DNA of 64,000 nt from Adineta ricciae (Eukaryota > Rotifera > Eurotatoria > Adinetida > Adinetidae), in NCBI GenBank assembly GCA_905250025.1, contig CAJNOJ010000296.1:58888-122887 (forward strand). Direction: 5' to 3'. Made by a program: the position numbers and the translations under genes. The stretch's first letter is position 1. Each line of letters begins with the position of its first letter. The notes under the pieces are model-generated. The model was not told the DNA's origin and did not search any database. It saw only the letters and a list, made by a program, of their open reading frames with translations. This document shows, one piece after another, positions 30,538-40,501 of this stretch.

Positions 30538-32673
30538 TTACCAACGATAGAATTGATTATTGATTCGAGCTTCATCACCATCGTCACAACCCGGACTCCA
30601 TTGGCTCGGTTTTGTGAGATTTACAAATCCAAGCTCTGCTGCTGGACTGTTTGGCTTCACTGTAAAGAAGTCGCACTGATTAACATCACCTAAAAATAAC
30701 GGATCAGCCATAACACTTCCATTGTCATGACCTGCCTTTTGCCATTCAGCAAACGGCACTTTGTCCGGACCAAACAGTAACAAAGTCCCATAAGGATTGA
30801 AATAAACATTATTATTTGATATTGACGTAACATGCGGGTCAGTTTTGTAGGCCGAATGATTTGCTCCCTGATAAACATCATACACAATATTGCGTGTATA
30901 TGTCCATGAGGTATGGTTTTCAGCAAGTTGAATACGAACGTCACCATCTGGAAAAGCATCACCCGGTTGTGGCGGTTCAATCAACGATGCGCGAGCAAAA
31001 ACATTATTGACAACGGTATTGTTCGCACCATAATGTTGAAATAACGAGCTCCAACCTGTATTGTACACTACATTATTTGAAACAAGAATATTCGATGCGC
31101 CGTCATCAAGATATATACCCCACATATATACTGCATAACTGTACACATTTTTGATCACATTACCATGAATAATAGTACCTGGTTGAATACCAATAGTATA
31201 GATTCCACCTTGATCACAGAGAATATGCTGACCGATTGTGTAAATATAGTTTCCTATGATTAGAATTTTCCATGTGAACGATTCGTCATAGCCGTTCTGT
31301 GAACCAACTGATATACCGTTGTATCGATGATGATGAATACTATTATCTGCGATGATGATATCATAGGCACGAAAAACTAAAACTCCTACAGCACTGGGAA
31401 AAACATTGCCACCATAGCTGATCTCATTGGAAAGAATCTTATTGGAATTTGCTAATATGGATAGTGACGTTGCCCAATCACCAACCCAGACACCACCAGC
31501 ACCTGTATCGTTGACGAGTGAATTCATAAAAACAATATTCGAAGTTCCTTCTCGTAATCGCAGTCCGTAGGAGCCTGTGTGACTAATTTCCACATTAGAG
31601 ATAGTGATCAATGTTGCATTAGCGATAAAAATTGCAACCGACGTGAGGAATGCTGCTGAAGCTGAATTGGCCTGTTCAGTACGACCTATATGCCATGCAC
31701 CGTGCTGGATAGCAATGTTGTCAACGATTAAATCTCGAACAGGATCTGTTGTACTGTTACTTGCCAGTGAAACAACGATTTCCTGTACGGACGTGATGAT
31801 TTGCGCTGTGGTCGGATCATAGGAACCATCTGTCATCAAGAAAACAGTTTTAGTTTCATTGATGAAACAAAATGAATTAGCAATGAGTGCTTCACAAAGG
31901 TTTTCAATATGAAATCGTCGTTGCGCTTGCAGAGTAAATTCTCCAATAGGGTACTGCGATGGATTCGTAAAGAAAATCGTATTATTAGATGGTACTAATC
32001 GATCGATGTAATGATGGGACTCGGTCCAACTATGATAAATAATAACCATAGCATCTGATAATGATGTATAATTGAACTGACCAGGAACATATTGAAAACC
32101 ATACCTTGATTGAATGGAATCATTCAAAGGGGCGGCGTATTGTAAATATTCGGAGAAATTTGTGGGAACACGTGTGCGAACAATTCGTTGATTGTTGACG
32201 AATAGTTGATTAACAAACAGCGAAGATGGAACAACTGCACTATACACATTTCCACTGACATGTATCCAGCCAGTTATAGGCGTTCCGCCACTAATAACAG
32301 CTTGTTTTAAACGTTGATGCGATTTTTCACGAGTAACTAATTCATCGAATAGAGTAGCATATTCCTCTGTCATCGTTGTTAATCGTATATGATTATGTGC
32401 TTGCGTTATATGAACAGTGTTCACAAAATGATAGGTTGGATACAAATGAATCGTTGTTCTGGATAGTGATGTCATATTAGTGCGAATACGTTCACTTTCG
32501 ATATGTTGAAGAGCTTGTTGTAATGATGAATAAGGAGATGCAAGAGTTCCATCACTGTTGTCAATGGCGAGTGATGGCACGACATACAGATTTTTCGATA
32601 GAGCTGAACTTTGGCATAATTTGCTGATAAATAATATTGAAAGAAGTAGAAATCGATACGTTGTGGCCTTCAT
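30538..32673 (-). CDS. Secreted right-handed parallel beta-helix protein (block copy 1)
   Basis: Intronless 711-residue ORF. MKATTYRFLLLSILFISKLC is a signal peptide. The N-terminal part begins LYVVPSLAIDNSDGTLASPYSSLQQAL, the usual start of extracellular pectate-lyase-like beta-helix proteins. From about residue 330 to 590 there are many beta-helix coils rich in N-x-I and G-x-x-V/I steps (SNKILSNEISYGG, IGNYIYTIGQHI, IHGNVIKNVYSYAVYMWG, ILVSNNVVYNTG). The fold is shared by polysaccharide lyases and many bacterial secreted proteins; which sugar, if any, it cuts is not visible. The lack of introns and bacterial-looking architecture make transfer from bacteria possible. Copy 2 has 712 residues and is intact. 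Confidence 0.8.
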   Translation of the reverse strand: MKATTYRFLLLSILFISKLCQSSALSKNLYVVPSLAIDNSDGTLASPYSSLQQALQHIESERIRTNMTSLSRTTIHLYPTYHFVNTVHITQAHNHIRLTTMTEEYATLFDELVTREKSHQRLKQAVISGGTPITGWIHVSGNVYSAVVPSSLFVNQLFVNNQRIVRTRVPTNFSEYLQYAAPLNDSIQSRYGFQYVPGQFNYTSLSDAMVIIYHSWTESHHYIDRLVPSNNTIFFTNPSQYPIGEFTLQAQRRFHIENLCEALIANSFCFINETKTVFLMTDGSYDPTTAQIITSVQEIVVSLASNSTTDPVRDLIVDNIAIQHGAWHIGRTEQANSASAAFLTSVAIFIANATLITISNVEISHTGSYGLRLREGTSNIVFMNSLVNDTGAGGVWVGDWATSLSILANSNKILSNEISYGGNVFPSAVGVLVFRAYDIIIADNSIHHHRYNGISVGSQNGYDESFTWKILIIGNYIYTIGQHILCDQGGIYTIGIQPGTIIHGNVIKNVYSYAVYMWGIYLDDGASNILVSNNVVYNTGWSSLFQHYGANNTVVNNVFARASLIEPPQPGDAFPDGDVRIQLAENHTSWTYTRNIVYDVYQGANHSAYKTDPHVTSISNNNVYFNPYGTLLLFGPDKVPFAEWQKAGHDNGSVMADPLFLGDVNQCDFFTVKPNSPAAELGFVNLTKPSQWSPGCDDGDEARINNQFYRW

Positions 32674-32725
32674 AGCGTACCCCAGAGTCCTTTTTTGAAA
32701 ATTTCTTATTTACTAACAAGATAAA

Positions 32726-32938
32726 ATGTCGTTCGAAGGCAAAGATATATATATAGTTATCATCCTCTTGTTATCTACACTGATTTATTTTTTGGTCAAC
32801 ATTGAATTCTTGTATGTGTGCTTTGACTCTATAAAATTTTATATAATTCCTAATTACCTGGATTTCTCCAAGTTTCGTCAATTATTTGTTGATGCAAGCG
32901 CCAATACAAACTGCGTTACGACGGTAAAGCTTCATTAG
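32726..32938 (+). CDS. Possible small membrane protein (block copy 1)
   Basis: 70-codon ORF (MSFEGKDIYIVIILLLSTLIYF...) with a strong hydrophobic helix. It starts 52 bases from the divergent beta-helix gene. In copy 2 (49683-49880) the frame is kept and the length difference near the 3' end is a multiple of three, weak evidence for coding. No family recognised. Confidence 0.3.
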   Translation: MSFEGKDIYIVIILLLSTLIYFLVNIEFLYVCFDSIKFYIIPNYLDFSKFRQLFVDASANTNCVTTVKLH

Positions 32939-33733
32939 TCCATGAAATTCGCTTATGAACGAACTAGTACATATAAATATTGTTTAGGCGATGCATTCTT
33001 CGCTCGTCTCATGTAAAACACGTGACAATCTTGATCATATGCCTATATGTTTCTTTCAATTAGTTGACAAAAAAACATAGTGAATCGTAAGTGCATAAAT
33101 AGATTTATTGATTCTAAGTAGATATGTGATTAGTCGGATAAGAATAAATACTTTTATCTAATGTTTCTATCAGATTTTCATCATTTGACTTCTTCCGCCG
33201 CAACTAGCATATGACAGGGTCAATCCATAGGTACATAAATAAAGTAAATATAACAATAACATATGAAGACGAAAATTTTCCTACATTTTTACATTAACCG
33301 TAGTGCCATTCTCGCCAATCATTATACGAGAGAAGACAAAATAATTCTTGTAATTATATAATCAAGTTGTTTCATGTCAGCAACTTCGTCGTAGTTTTTA
33401 CGCCATTGTCCAAGTTCTTCATCAAAGTCACATGCATCAGTAGACTAAAAATAAATTATCTTGACTAGTTAACTCCAAACGAATGTTATCGTTCGAAGAA
33501 CAAGATTTTTCTTCTTTCGCTCAAATGCGCACCGACGAATATATATTCCCAGGATGGCTAACATTCTTGATACTAAAAATATTGAATTTATTACTTTTCT
33601 CATTAAAAAATATGCAATGTAATCTGTACAAGTGCTGAAAAAAATGAACCTATCTGACAAATGTTAATAAGAGACGGCGCTATACGAATACCTATTTCGT
33701 GAAAACTGTTTCTTCTGATAATAAGATCTGTAC
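32939..33733. other. Intergenic stretch with a decayed ORF
   Basis: Around 33212-33450 it is homologous to the open frame at 50154-50384 of copy 2, but the frame here is broken by small deletions and stops. Nothing else seen. Confidence 0.4.
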
Positions 33734-34719
33734 TTAAAATCTGATGTTGTCTTGAGGTACTACTTGGTTCTTTCGTTGTAGACAGCTCACCACAACAATT
33801 GTCAGCCGTGGCGTGATAAACACAAGTCCGATACTAAGAGTTAGCATTGAGACTGATGGAACCATCCATTCAATTCGGTACATATAGTAATCACCAGATA
33901 AGTTCGGCTTGAAATGTACTAAGAAAGCTAAACCAAGGTTTGGGATTCCTGCCAAAACAAGAATAATCATTGTTAATAAGATACGACGCATAATGATGTA
34001 ATCACGTTGTGCTCTTCTTCCTTGTTGTGTTTGTAGTAATTGTAGGTTTTGATGACTTACAAAGTAGATTAGTCGAGCATAGATGATACTCATATAAATA
34101 AGTGGCAGCACAAATACGTTGAAGATTATATACAAAAACTGAGGAACTCTCTCATACCGAAGGCCACAGCAGTAGTCTAATTTGTACAGTACAAAAAATG
34201 CATCTCGGTAAATAAACGACGGCAGTGTTAAAAGAAAGCACACAATCCACTGTATTATAATACAAATGAAATTGAATTTGAAGGACTAGAACAGTTAAAA
34301 GAACATTCTCACCTGTGCTGAAGCAGTTCTCCGTATTTGATAGAAGTACGTACTTGTAAGAACAGCCGTCTGGGATATAGAACTCGTAGTAATCGATAGA
34401 TTGCCTGAAGAACAAAACTCGAATAACAGCAGCCGAAGCGTTCGTAGATGAGAAATCCTTGAAATTGACATGCAACTAGTGACTTTTCGCTCAACACACT
34501 CATTCCGAGCACATCTGCTTTGAGAACATCAATGCTTGTTGATAGGAGCACAATAGAAAATGCTAATATACCCATATATGTATTCGTAGTCAGGAGCATT
34601 GTCACAGTTCGTTTATGTTGTAAATGAACCAACAGGATGACAATGATAAAAAGTGTAATAAGCGCTGTGAGAGTAGTGTTCGTCATCGAAATTATCGTAA
34701 AAGCAATACTTGGCAGCAT
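33734..34719 (-). CDS. Rhodopsin-like 7TM receptor (block copy 1, two exons)
   Basis: Exons 34354-34719 and 33734-34285 with a 68-base intron (34286-34353, donor gtacgt, acceptor ttctag, phase 0) give 305 residues. This splice joins YPRRLFLQ to SFKFNFICIIIQWIVCFLL and yields a continuous TM4. The unspliced frames give two overlapping ORFs. TM3 ends QAIYRLLRVLYP, so YR-L replaces DRY. An internal loop with QTQQGRRAQRDYIIMRR precedes TM6. The same model fits copy 2 exactly (50701-51686). Ligand unknown. Confidence 0.75.
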
Positions 34720-35561
34720 GCTAGCTGGTTAGTGTTGTCTTTGAAACGAGAAGAAAAGATCTTTCAAAGCAAAGCCGTAAAAATGTCTATGTTGTTGTCT
34801 ACTCATATATACAATGCTCAGTGTGTGCGTTCCTCCGCCTCAACTCAAGTAAAAGCTGAAAGACAAAAGATAGAGGATATGATATATATTAAAGTAAGTA
34901 TTCTTGTAGATAATTAAATGTAAACTGTCTCCATTGAATAACGGGCGAAAAAGAACTATCAAAGCTTCTGAGAAAAAAGTCCCGTTTTTTTTTGCATGGG
35001 AGCTCACCAACGTATGTATCAACAAACTCCTAAAAATTTCAACCTACATCGGCACTTTCTTTTTTATATGAAAAGTGAGTACTACATCAGTATCAAATGC
35101 GTTAATTAAGAACGATATTGACGGCAGAAGAATTGACTGTATTTAATCCGACATCAAAGATCATTTATTTTGATTGAAAAACAATATAATATATGATTTA
35201 CAAGCAATGTACGAGAGCAAGTCATCGCGTAATTGCATGCTTTTGACAAATTCTTAGGTGATGAGAAGACTGGTAGGATAATTAACATTTACACTACTTA
35301 ATGCATGATTTTAAATAAGCCGATTTTTTTCTTCAAAAAGCTCTTAATCAAACCATGAAACTTGTTGCCGACTGATTTCTTTATCTCATGAGCTTCGCAA
35401 ATGAGAAATCTATGCTTCATTTTGTTTGGATATTCATAGTTAATGTGAGAACTTAGTTAATAATTTGCATTGTACTCAAGAAGAATCGTTGATTCACAGA
35501 TATTACGCCGACAGCGTTTTCTCCATTTTTAGCAACGATTATATTGTTTACTTTTATCAAA
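34720..35561. other. Intergenic stretch
   Basis: AT-rich, with no supported gene. Conserved in outline with 51687-52482. Confidence 0.4.
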
Positions 35562-36767
35562 TCAGTAAAGCCTCAGAATATGTTTCTGTAATAATCGTAC
35601 CCAAGTCTCTATATCAATTAGTGCAGCTTTCACCGGTAGTGGCAATGAATCTTCTAAAATTAACAGTGAGATTCTTTCAAGAAGATCCGGTGTGCATTGT
35701 GAGAATGTACTGAGCGCTTGAATAAATCCATTGGAGGTGAACAAATCTTTACCAACGATCGAAACGATTCTAACCCAGTCGAATGCTGATAACTCGCAAA
35801 CACCGCTTTTAACATAGCAGGTCGAATGAGAAGCGAACGCAATCTTTCGTAAAGCTGAACAGTTGTTAGCACAATTTTCTAAGGGTGAAACGAGAGATTT
35901 TTGTAGGCAGTTCATCGTTTTCCATATCCATCGTTGTCCTTGTGGTGTAAACGTTTTCAAAGAATGAGAAAACTTCGTACAATACCTCATTCCGTAACTT
36001 AGTGCATAGCTATCTATTCCACATGGGATCCGATGAATAGCTTCTGCAATTCTTGTGACACTGATCACATGATAGTGTGTATACTTTGACCAGTTCTGCA
36101 TTGTCATTGAATGCGCGAGCATCAAGATAATATTGATTTGTGACGCCGAAGGTATAATTCCAACTAAAGTTGCATAGTGTTGCTTCGTGCGAGCAGACAT
36201 TAAAGTAGATAAAGATGGAATGTTTTGGAAAACGACTATGCCATGATGATTCGTAGAATGCATTTGTCCTACATGAGGATTTTCCATCAAATTGAGATTG
36301 ACTGTAACATTGGTAGCAGCACTTCCATTAGAATAAGATACGCGGATCGATGTTGTCATGTCCCTAAAGTATAAATGAAATGAGCTAACTATGGGTAGAC
36401 CGTTTGTATGCAAAGTGAATAGTGTAAGAATTGAAATTGCATCGGATTCTTCTGTTAGAACTACGAAATTAGTTGTATGAGATGTATTCATCATTGATTG
36501 ACCATTGACAAAGACAGCATAATTATCTTTATTACGTGTTGAAAACGGTATTGCCAGTTGCACAGCTGGTTTTCCACCATTAAAAGCAAACTCATGAACA
36601 TTGATAAGACGAACTACTCCTTGAGATGCAGCATGATTGGCTTTAATATACGAGAAAATAGTAAGAATAATATGCAAAGGATACATACTTTCTGGTAAAA
36701 GCTCTGCAAAACCGATTGAAACAAGTCCAAATATCAGAATCATAATCGTATATTTGTGTTGTTCCAT
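35562..36767 (-). CDS. Secreted cysteine-rich protein, stanniocalcin-like C-terminal half (block copy 1)
   Basis: Exons 36689-36767 and 35562-36619, with a 69-base phase 1 intron (36620-36688, donor gtatgt, acceptor ctcaag), give 378 residues. The start at MEQHKYTIMILIFGLVSIGFA is chosen because it gives a signal peptide; the longer open frame upstream is probably untranslated. The N-terminal half (to about residue 200) is a beta-rich, glycosylated domain with many N-x-S/T sites. The C-terminal half has spaced cysteines in the pattern C-x2-F-x-H-S-x2-T-F-x2-Q-G-x2-W, then NCLQKSL, NC ... C and HSTCYVKSGVC. This resembles stanniocalcin, a secreted glycoprotein hormone family; the resemblance is by eye only. 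The copy 2 homologue is a pseudogene. Confidence 0.5.
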   Translation of the reverse strand: MEQHKYTIMILIFGLVSIGFAELLPESMYPLHIILTIFSYIKANHAASQGVVRLINVHEFAFNGGKPAVQLAIPFSTRNKDNYAVFVNGQSMMNTSHTTNFVVLTEESDAISILTLFTLHTNGLPIVSSFHLYFRDMTTSIRVSYSNGSAATNVTVNLNLMENPHVGQMHSTNHHGIVVFQNIPSLSTLMSARTKQHYATLVGIIPSASQINIILMLAHSMTMQNWSKYTHYHVISVTRIAEAIHRIPCGIDSYALSYGMRYCTKFSHSLKTFTPQGQRWIWKTMNCLQKSLVSPLENCANNCSALRKIAFASHSTCYVKSGVCELSAFDWVRIVSIVGKDLFTSNGFIQALSTFSQCTPDLLERISLLILEDSLPLPVKAALIDIETWVRLLQKHILRLY

Positions 36768-37029
36768 TGTTTCAACAAGTGAACATTTGTACTGAAAAAT
36801 AAGTTCTATGTTGAAGAAAATGTATCGTTTTGAAGCATGAAGTAGATATGACACCATATTCTTGAGAACAATGGTTTTCTTATGCGATCTACTTTTGACG
36901 ACTAAACTAGTCCTGTCATCTAACGCCTTAGTCATGCTACATCATCAACGTGTATGTTATCAACTTTTACCTGAGATAATTTTCGTGAGAAGAGATGTTT
37001 TTATCTATTTAGTTATTTTATTTGAATAA

Positions 37030-38334
37030 TTAATTAAAAATCAAAGTATAAGTAAGAATATAAATAACGGTAAAAAATAGAGTCTTGTCATAGAAATGCG
37101 TGTTGGCATGGGCAGGCATGTTTGGTGCTGCTTTTATCGGTGCAACGGAACAGTCATACGTCGTATAACCTTCAGTGCAACTACATGATCCAGTTCGAAA
37201 AATCGATTCTGATTGGCAAGCACCATGACTGGTGCAGTTACTGTAACAATAAACCGATCTATTCACATAATTATTCAACGCTTGTGAGATCAATGCTGAT
37301 TTATTACGTATCAGTGTATCGTTCGAAAATCGAGTTCGAGTTAATAGATCGAAAATACTTCCAATACTAAATTTGACAATGACAGGATTCGATGGAACTG
37401 TTGTTGACCATTCATCAATTGATGTTAATGATGTATCTCCGCCGAGCGTTGTTGTGTGTTTTTCTTGTACTTGACTCATGAATTCTTGATGTTTTTCTTT
37501 GTCATAACTGTATTCTTGTTTAGTTTCTAAAGATACATAAAATTCCATTTTAAGTGCATTTGATATATCAAATCCTTTTGTTTCGAGTTTTTCATACGAT
37601 TCGTTCGTCATAAGAATCGTTTCTTGAGCTATTCCACCAAGCAGCACAGTCGATACGTATGCATAACCAAAATAATCGAATATATATGTATAAATATACT
37701 TTTGCGTGTCAGCAGTGTAGTTACAGCATGGCATATTGTTGATCACGAATTTAAACTGATCGGTTAGCTCCATTGCTGGCTCAAACATTGATAGTTTAAT
37801 ATATGATATCTGCGCGGTTGTTTGCATCAGTGTTCTGGATTTCTTGACGATGTTATCGATCGCATAGCGAGTTTCAATAGACGTTTCGTATGCAAATGCA
37901 ATGCCAGGCAGCTGGCCACTAAGAGAGACATCGACTTTATTGGTCATAGATTCTTTTAATTCATTCAATTCACTTATGATTTCTGTTCTAGCATCCCAAG
38001 TGGTTGATGGTAAACAATCTAATGCGACATTCTCCGGTATTAATTGACTTGTGCACGACCCAACTGCTTGTTGACGATATTTTAAATTGAATAACGGTTG
38101 CTTAAAACCATCTGCTTGACAACTCCCAGTGTAGCAAACAGGACTGCCATATAGTGGATTGTATCCTATACCAATTTTGTTGGAATTTGGTACCCAGTTC
38201 AATGGATCCAACGAAGCAAAATAACTTGCTACACGTTTCATGTAAATGGAAGTTTCATCCGTTTCTTCAGCATATGCTATCCGGAGATCTTTGATCAGAA
38301 GCACTAACACAAATATAAAGTATTTGCCAAACAT
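37030..38334 (-). CDS. MACPF (perforin-like) protein with EGF domain (block copy 1)
   Basis: Intronless, 434 residues from ATG 38334, chosen because MFGKYFIFVLVLLIKDLRIAYA is a signal peptide and copy 2 supports it. Residues 54-75 (GIGYNPLYGSPVCYTGSC) and the motif FGYAYVSTVLLGG at 222-234 match the MACPF core (G-x2-[FY]-x6-G-G). Residues about 115-190 and 250-310 would be the TMH1/TMH2 clusters. An EGF-like domain is at 363-395 (CYSNC ... CSCTEGYTTYDC). The last 17 residues are hydrophobic, fitting a GPI signal or a TM anchor. MACPF proteins insert into membranes in immunity, attack or development. Target unknown. Both copies are intact. Confidence 0.8.
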   Translation of the reverse strand: MFGKYFIFVLVLLIKDLRIAYAEETDETSIYMKRVASYFASLDPLNWVPNSNKIGIGYNPLYGSPVCYTGSCQADGFKQPLFNLKYRQQAVGSCTSQLIPENVALDCLPSTTWDARTEIISELNELKESMTNKVDVSLSGQLPGIAFAYETSIETRYAIDNIVKKSRTLMQTTAQISYIKLSMFEPAMELTDQFKFVINNMPCCNYTADTQKYIYTYIFDYFGYAYVSTVLLGGIAQETILMTNESYEKLETKGFDISNALKMEFYVSLETKQEYSYDKEKHQEFMSQVQEKHTTTLGGDTSLTSIDEWSTTVPSNPVIVKFSIGSIFDLLTRTRFSNDTLIRNKSALISQALNNYVNRSVYCYSNCTSHGACQSESIFRTGSCSCTEGYTTYDCSVAPIKAAPNMPAHANTHFYDKTLFFTVIYILTYTLIFN

Positions 38335-39186
38335 ATCGTCGAAAAAATGAATTGCCAACAAATATTTGTCGTTACGTTTATAGTGTCGCGAAACCAGGGA
38401 GAAATCCAAAAAGACTATGCTGGCTGACTCACTTATGAAGCAATGCGAAGTATATTTTTAATGGACTCTTTTGAAAAAGCAAATACTTGTCTTTCATCAT
38501 TACTGACGTCAGCAATCAATTAAACTTCGCTTTCTCTTCGCTGAAAGTAATCTCGCCTCAGGAGTATGGCTGCACTTTGGTGGGATTTAAACCATGCTTT
38601 TTAATAAATCTACAGTAGCACGCGTTTTGTCATTAAGGCTTCATACATGTAAAAGTTGAAGAGACTATTCGAGTATTAAACTTATAAATTTAGAATTCGA
38701 GTACTCGAGTCTTAAACTCTGAACTAATTAGCTATTAAACATCCACTAGCTAAATTCTAATTATTAAATGATTAACTACCTATCATCTACTAACTAACTG
38801 ATTAGCAATTATTAACTAACTGATTATCTTGAGGGTCTGGGTGCAGCCTACAACGGCACAGCCAGGGTCAATGTGAACGACATTCCTTACCGTTAGTTGT
38901 TGATAACTGATAGTCGTATAGTTAAAAATAAAGTTGGAAACTCGATGAAGTGGTTTAATGCTCGAATCGGATTAACGATCTCTACGCTACTCAAACAAGT
39001 ATGAACGAAAAAAGGTCTTATTGAGAAAATATCTTAGTTTATTGAACAGAATGGAATGAGGTGAAGAAAGAGTCGTAACATTGAGGACTGAAAAGAACGG
39101 TGAACGTCCAAGAAAATCAGGAACGAACGAATTGAACTCATGGTACGCTGTTCAGCCACTTGAGAAGCAGCTTTCACACCCTCATC
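38335..39186. other. Intergenic stretch; site of the copy-specific indel
   Basis: Similarity to copy 2 runs to about 38630 and resumes at about 38995. The 350 bases between are AT-rich low-complexity sequence. Copy 2 instead has about 1.4 kb holding an extra 7TM gene. Short repeats of the word ctaactgatta occur at 38790-38830. Confidence 0.6.
38690..38830. repeat. AT-rich low-complexity repeat
   Basis: Repeated short words (actaactaactgatta, ttattaactaactgatta) and the palindrome cgagtactcg at 38698-38707. Present in copy 1 only. Confidence 0.5.
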
Positions 39187-40092
39187 TTATGATATATGTG
39201 CTACAACAGTATTGGTATGTCGTTGGATGATATTCTTCATTGCTTTTTGCAACGGCTCTGTACATTGATAGAGTGCAATCAAAACTAAGATCATTGATAT
39301 GCTGACAAATAAGTCAGCAACGCGAAGGAAATATTTCCATCGGTGATCGACAAATGATAATGTAATAAAAACAACATACGGTAAACCAGTGGTGAGGAGA
39401 ATCATTACAATCAAAACAATTCGCTGTATCATTTGTAATTGTTGATGTGCACGGTGCAACGTATTCGAACATGTAATTCGAAGATTCATTCCTTGAACAT
39501 GGCGAACTAATCCAATATAGAGTATTACAATGATTGTGATTGGAATGATGTAAGCGAAGCAGCCAGCATAGATAACTGAAAACGAGAGATCGAAACGTAA
39601 TCGACACATTTGATTATAATCATCGTAGATAATTTCGCCATTGAAGATGAATACAAATGGATAAACAAATGCGCATAGCCATGTGCAACTAATGGCAACG
39701 ATTTGCGTTTGTTTGGATTGAAAGAATAAACGTAATGGATAAACGACAACTACATACCGATGGATGGCTTGAAGTAAAAATGAATAATTGATGATAGTAT
39801 ACGCAACATAGGTGAGGTAAGTACGGAAAGTACATAAAGAATCTTGATATGTGATTCTTTTGAAATCGTTGATTAACGTACAGATTAAGGTGCCTATAAG
39901 AACCAAGGAAAAAAATAATGTGCTTAAGCATGAATTAAATACTAATGCCATTGGAATTGTATGACATGCTTTATCAAAAATGATGCCAAGTAAAAAGATT
40001 ATTGAGATTAGAAGAACACAATTTGCACAAAAAATTTTTAAAATATCTACTGGAATAAGCCACTCTGTATTCAACACTTCACTTGAATTCAT
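39187..40092 (-). CDS. Intronless 7TM receptor with HRY motif (block copy 1)
   Basis: 301 residues from ATG 40092 (MNSSEVLNTEWL). The longer frame needs a GTG start and is not kept in copy 2. Seven hydrophobic helices. TM3 ends LLQAIHRYVVVVYPLRLFF, so His replaces Asp of DRY. TM6 holds GLPYVVF, like the CWxP region without the Trp. N-terminal N-x-S glycosylation site. Copy 2 (57067-57972) is intact and highly similar. Ligand unknown. Confidence 0.8.
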   Translation of the reverse strand: MNSSEVLNTEWLIPVDILKIFCANCVLLISIIFLLGIIFDKACHTIPMALVFNSCLSTLFFSLVLIGTLICTLINDFKRITYQDSLCTFRTYLTYVAYTIINYSFLLQAIHRYVVVVYPLRLFFQSKQTQIVAISCTWLCAFVYPFVFIFNGEIIYDDYNQMCRLRFDLSFSVIYAGCFAYIIPITIIVILYIGLVRHVQGMNLRITCSNTLHRAHQQLQMIQRIVLIVMILLTTGLPYVVFITLSFVDHRWKYFLRVADLFVSISMILVLIALYQCTEPLQKAMKNIIQRHTNTVVAHIS

Positions 40093-40501
40093 TCCGATCA
40101 CAGATCAACAATGGAGTCCGAGGTTGAATAGAAGATTAACTATTAAATAATGCTTTATAACATTCTATGAGATGAAAGAGAAATCTGTTGAGTTCATCCG
40201 GCAATGAATTCAAAAGTTCATTGTATGAATGTTCTATAGAAGTATTCTAGCTGAAAATAGCTTTGGTTCCTGTCATTGATAACTATGAAATCGCCGTAGA
40301 AAAATGGATTCAATGCATTCGAGGAAGTTGCTCGATACTTTTGATGATGAAAAGTCATTCCGCAAGACATCTATTGAAAATGTTTCTAGTATAAGTGAAG
40401 TTTATATCGTCTTTTCATTTTAAAACAGTGTATTCAAATTTTATTGACAAAATTTACAGGTTTTTTTTTCTTCATATTTTTGCTCTCAACACCCTCGCGT
40501 G
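40093..40501. other. Intergenic stretch
   Basis: No gene. Conserved with 57973-58360 apart from small indels. Confidence 0.4.

Noticed and set aside
36689-36935. Longer N-terminus of the cysteine-rich protein starting at 36935
   Set aside because: It would bury the signal peptide 57 residues inside the protein. The ATG at 36767 gives a normal secreted start.
39187-40101. MIG-extended start of the HRY receptor
   Set aside because: It depends on a GTG codon that copy 2 lacks. ATG 40092 is shared by both copies.
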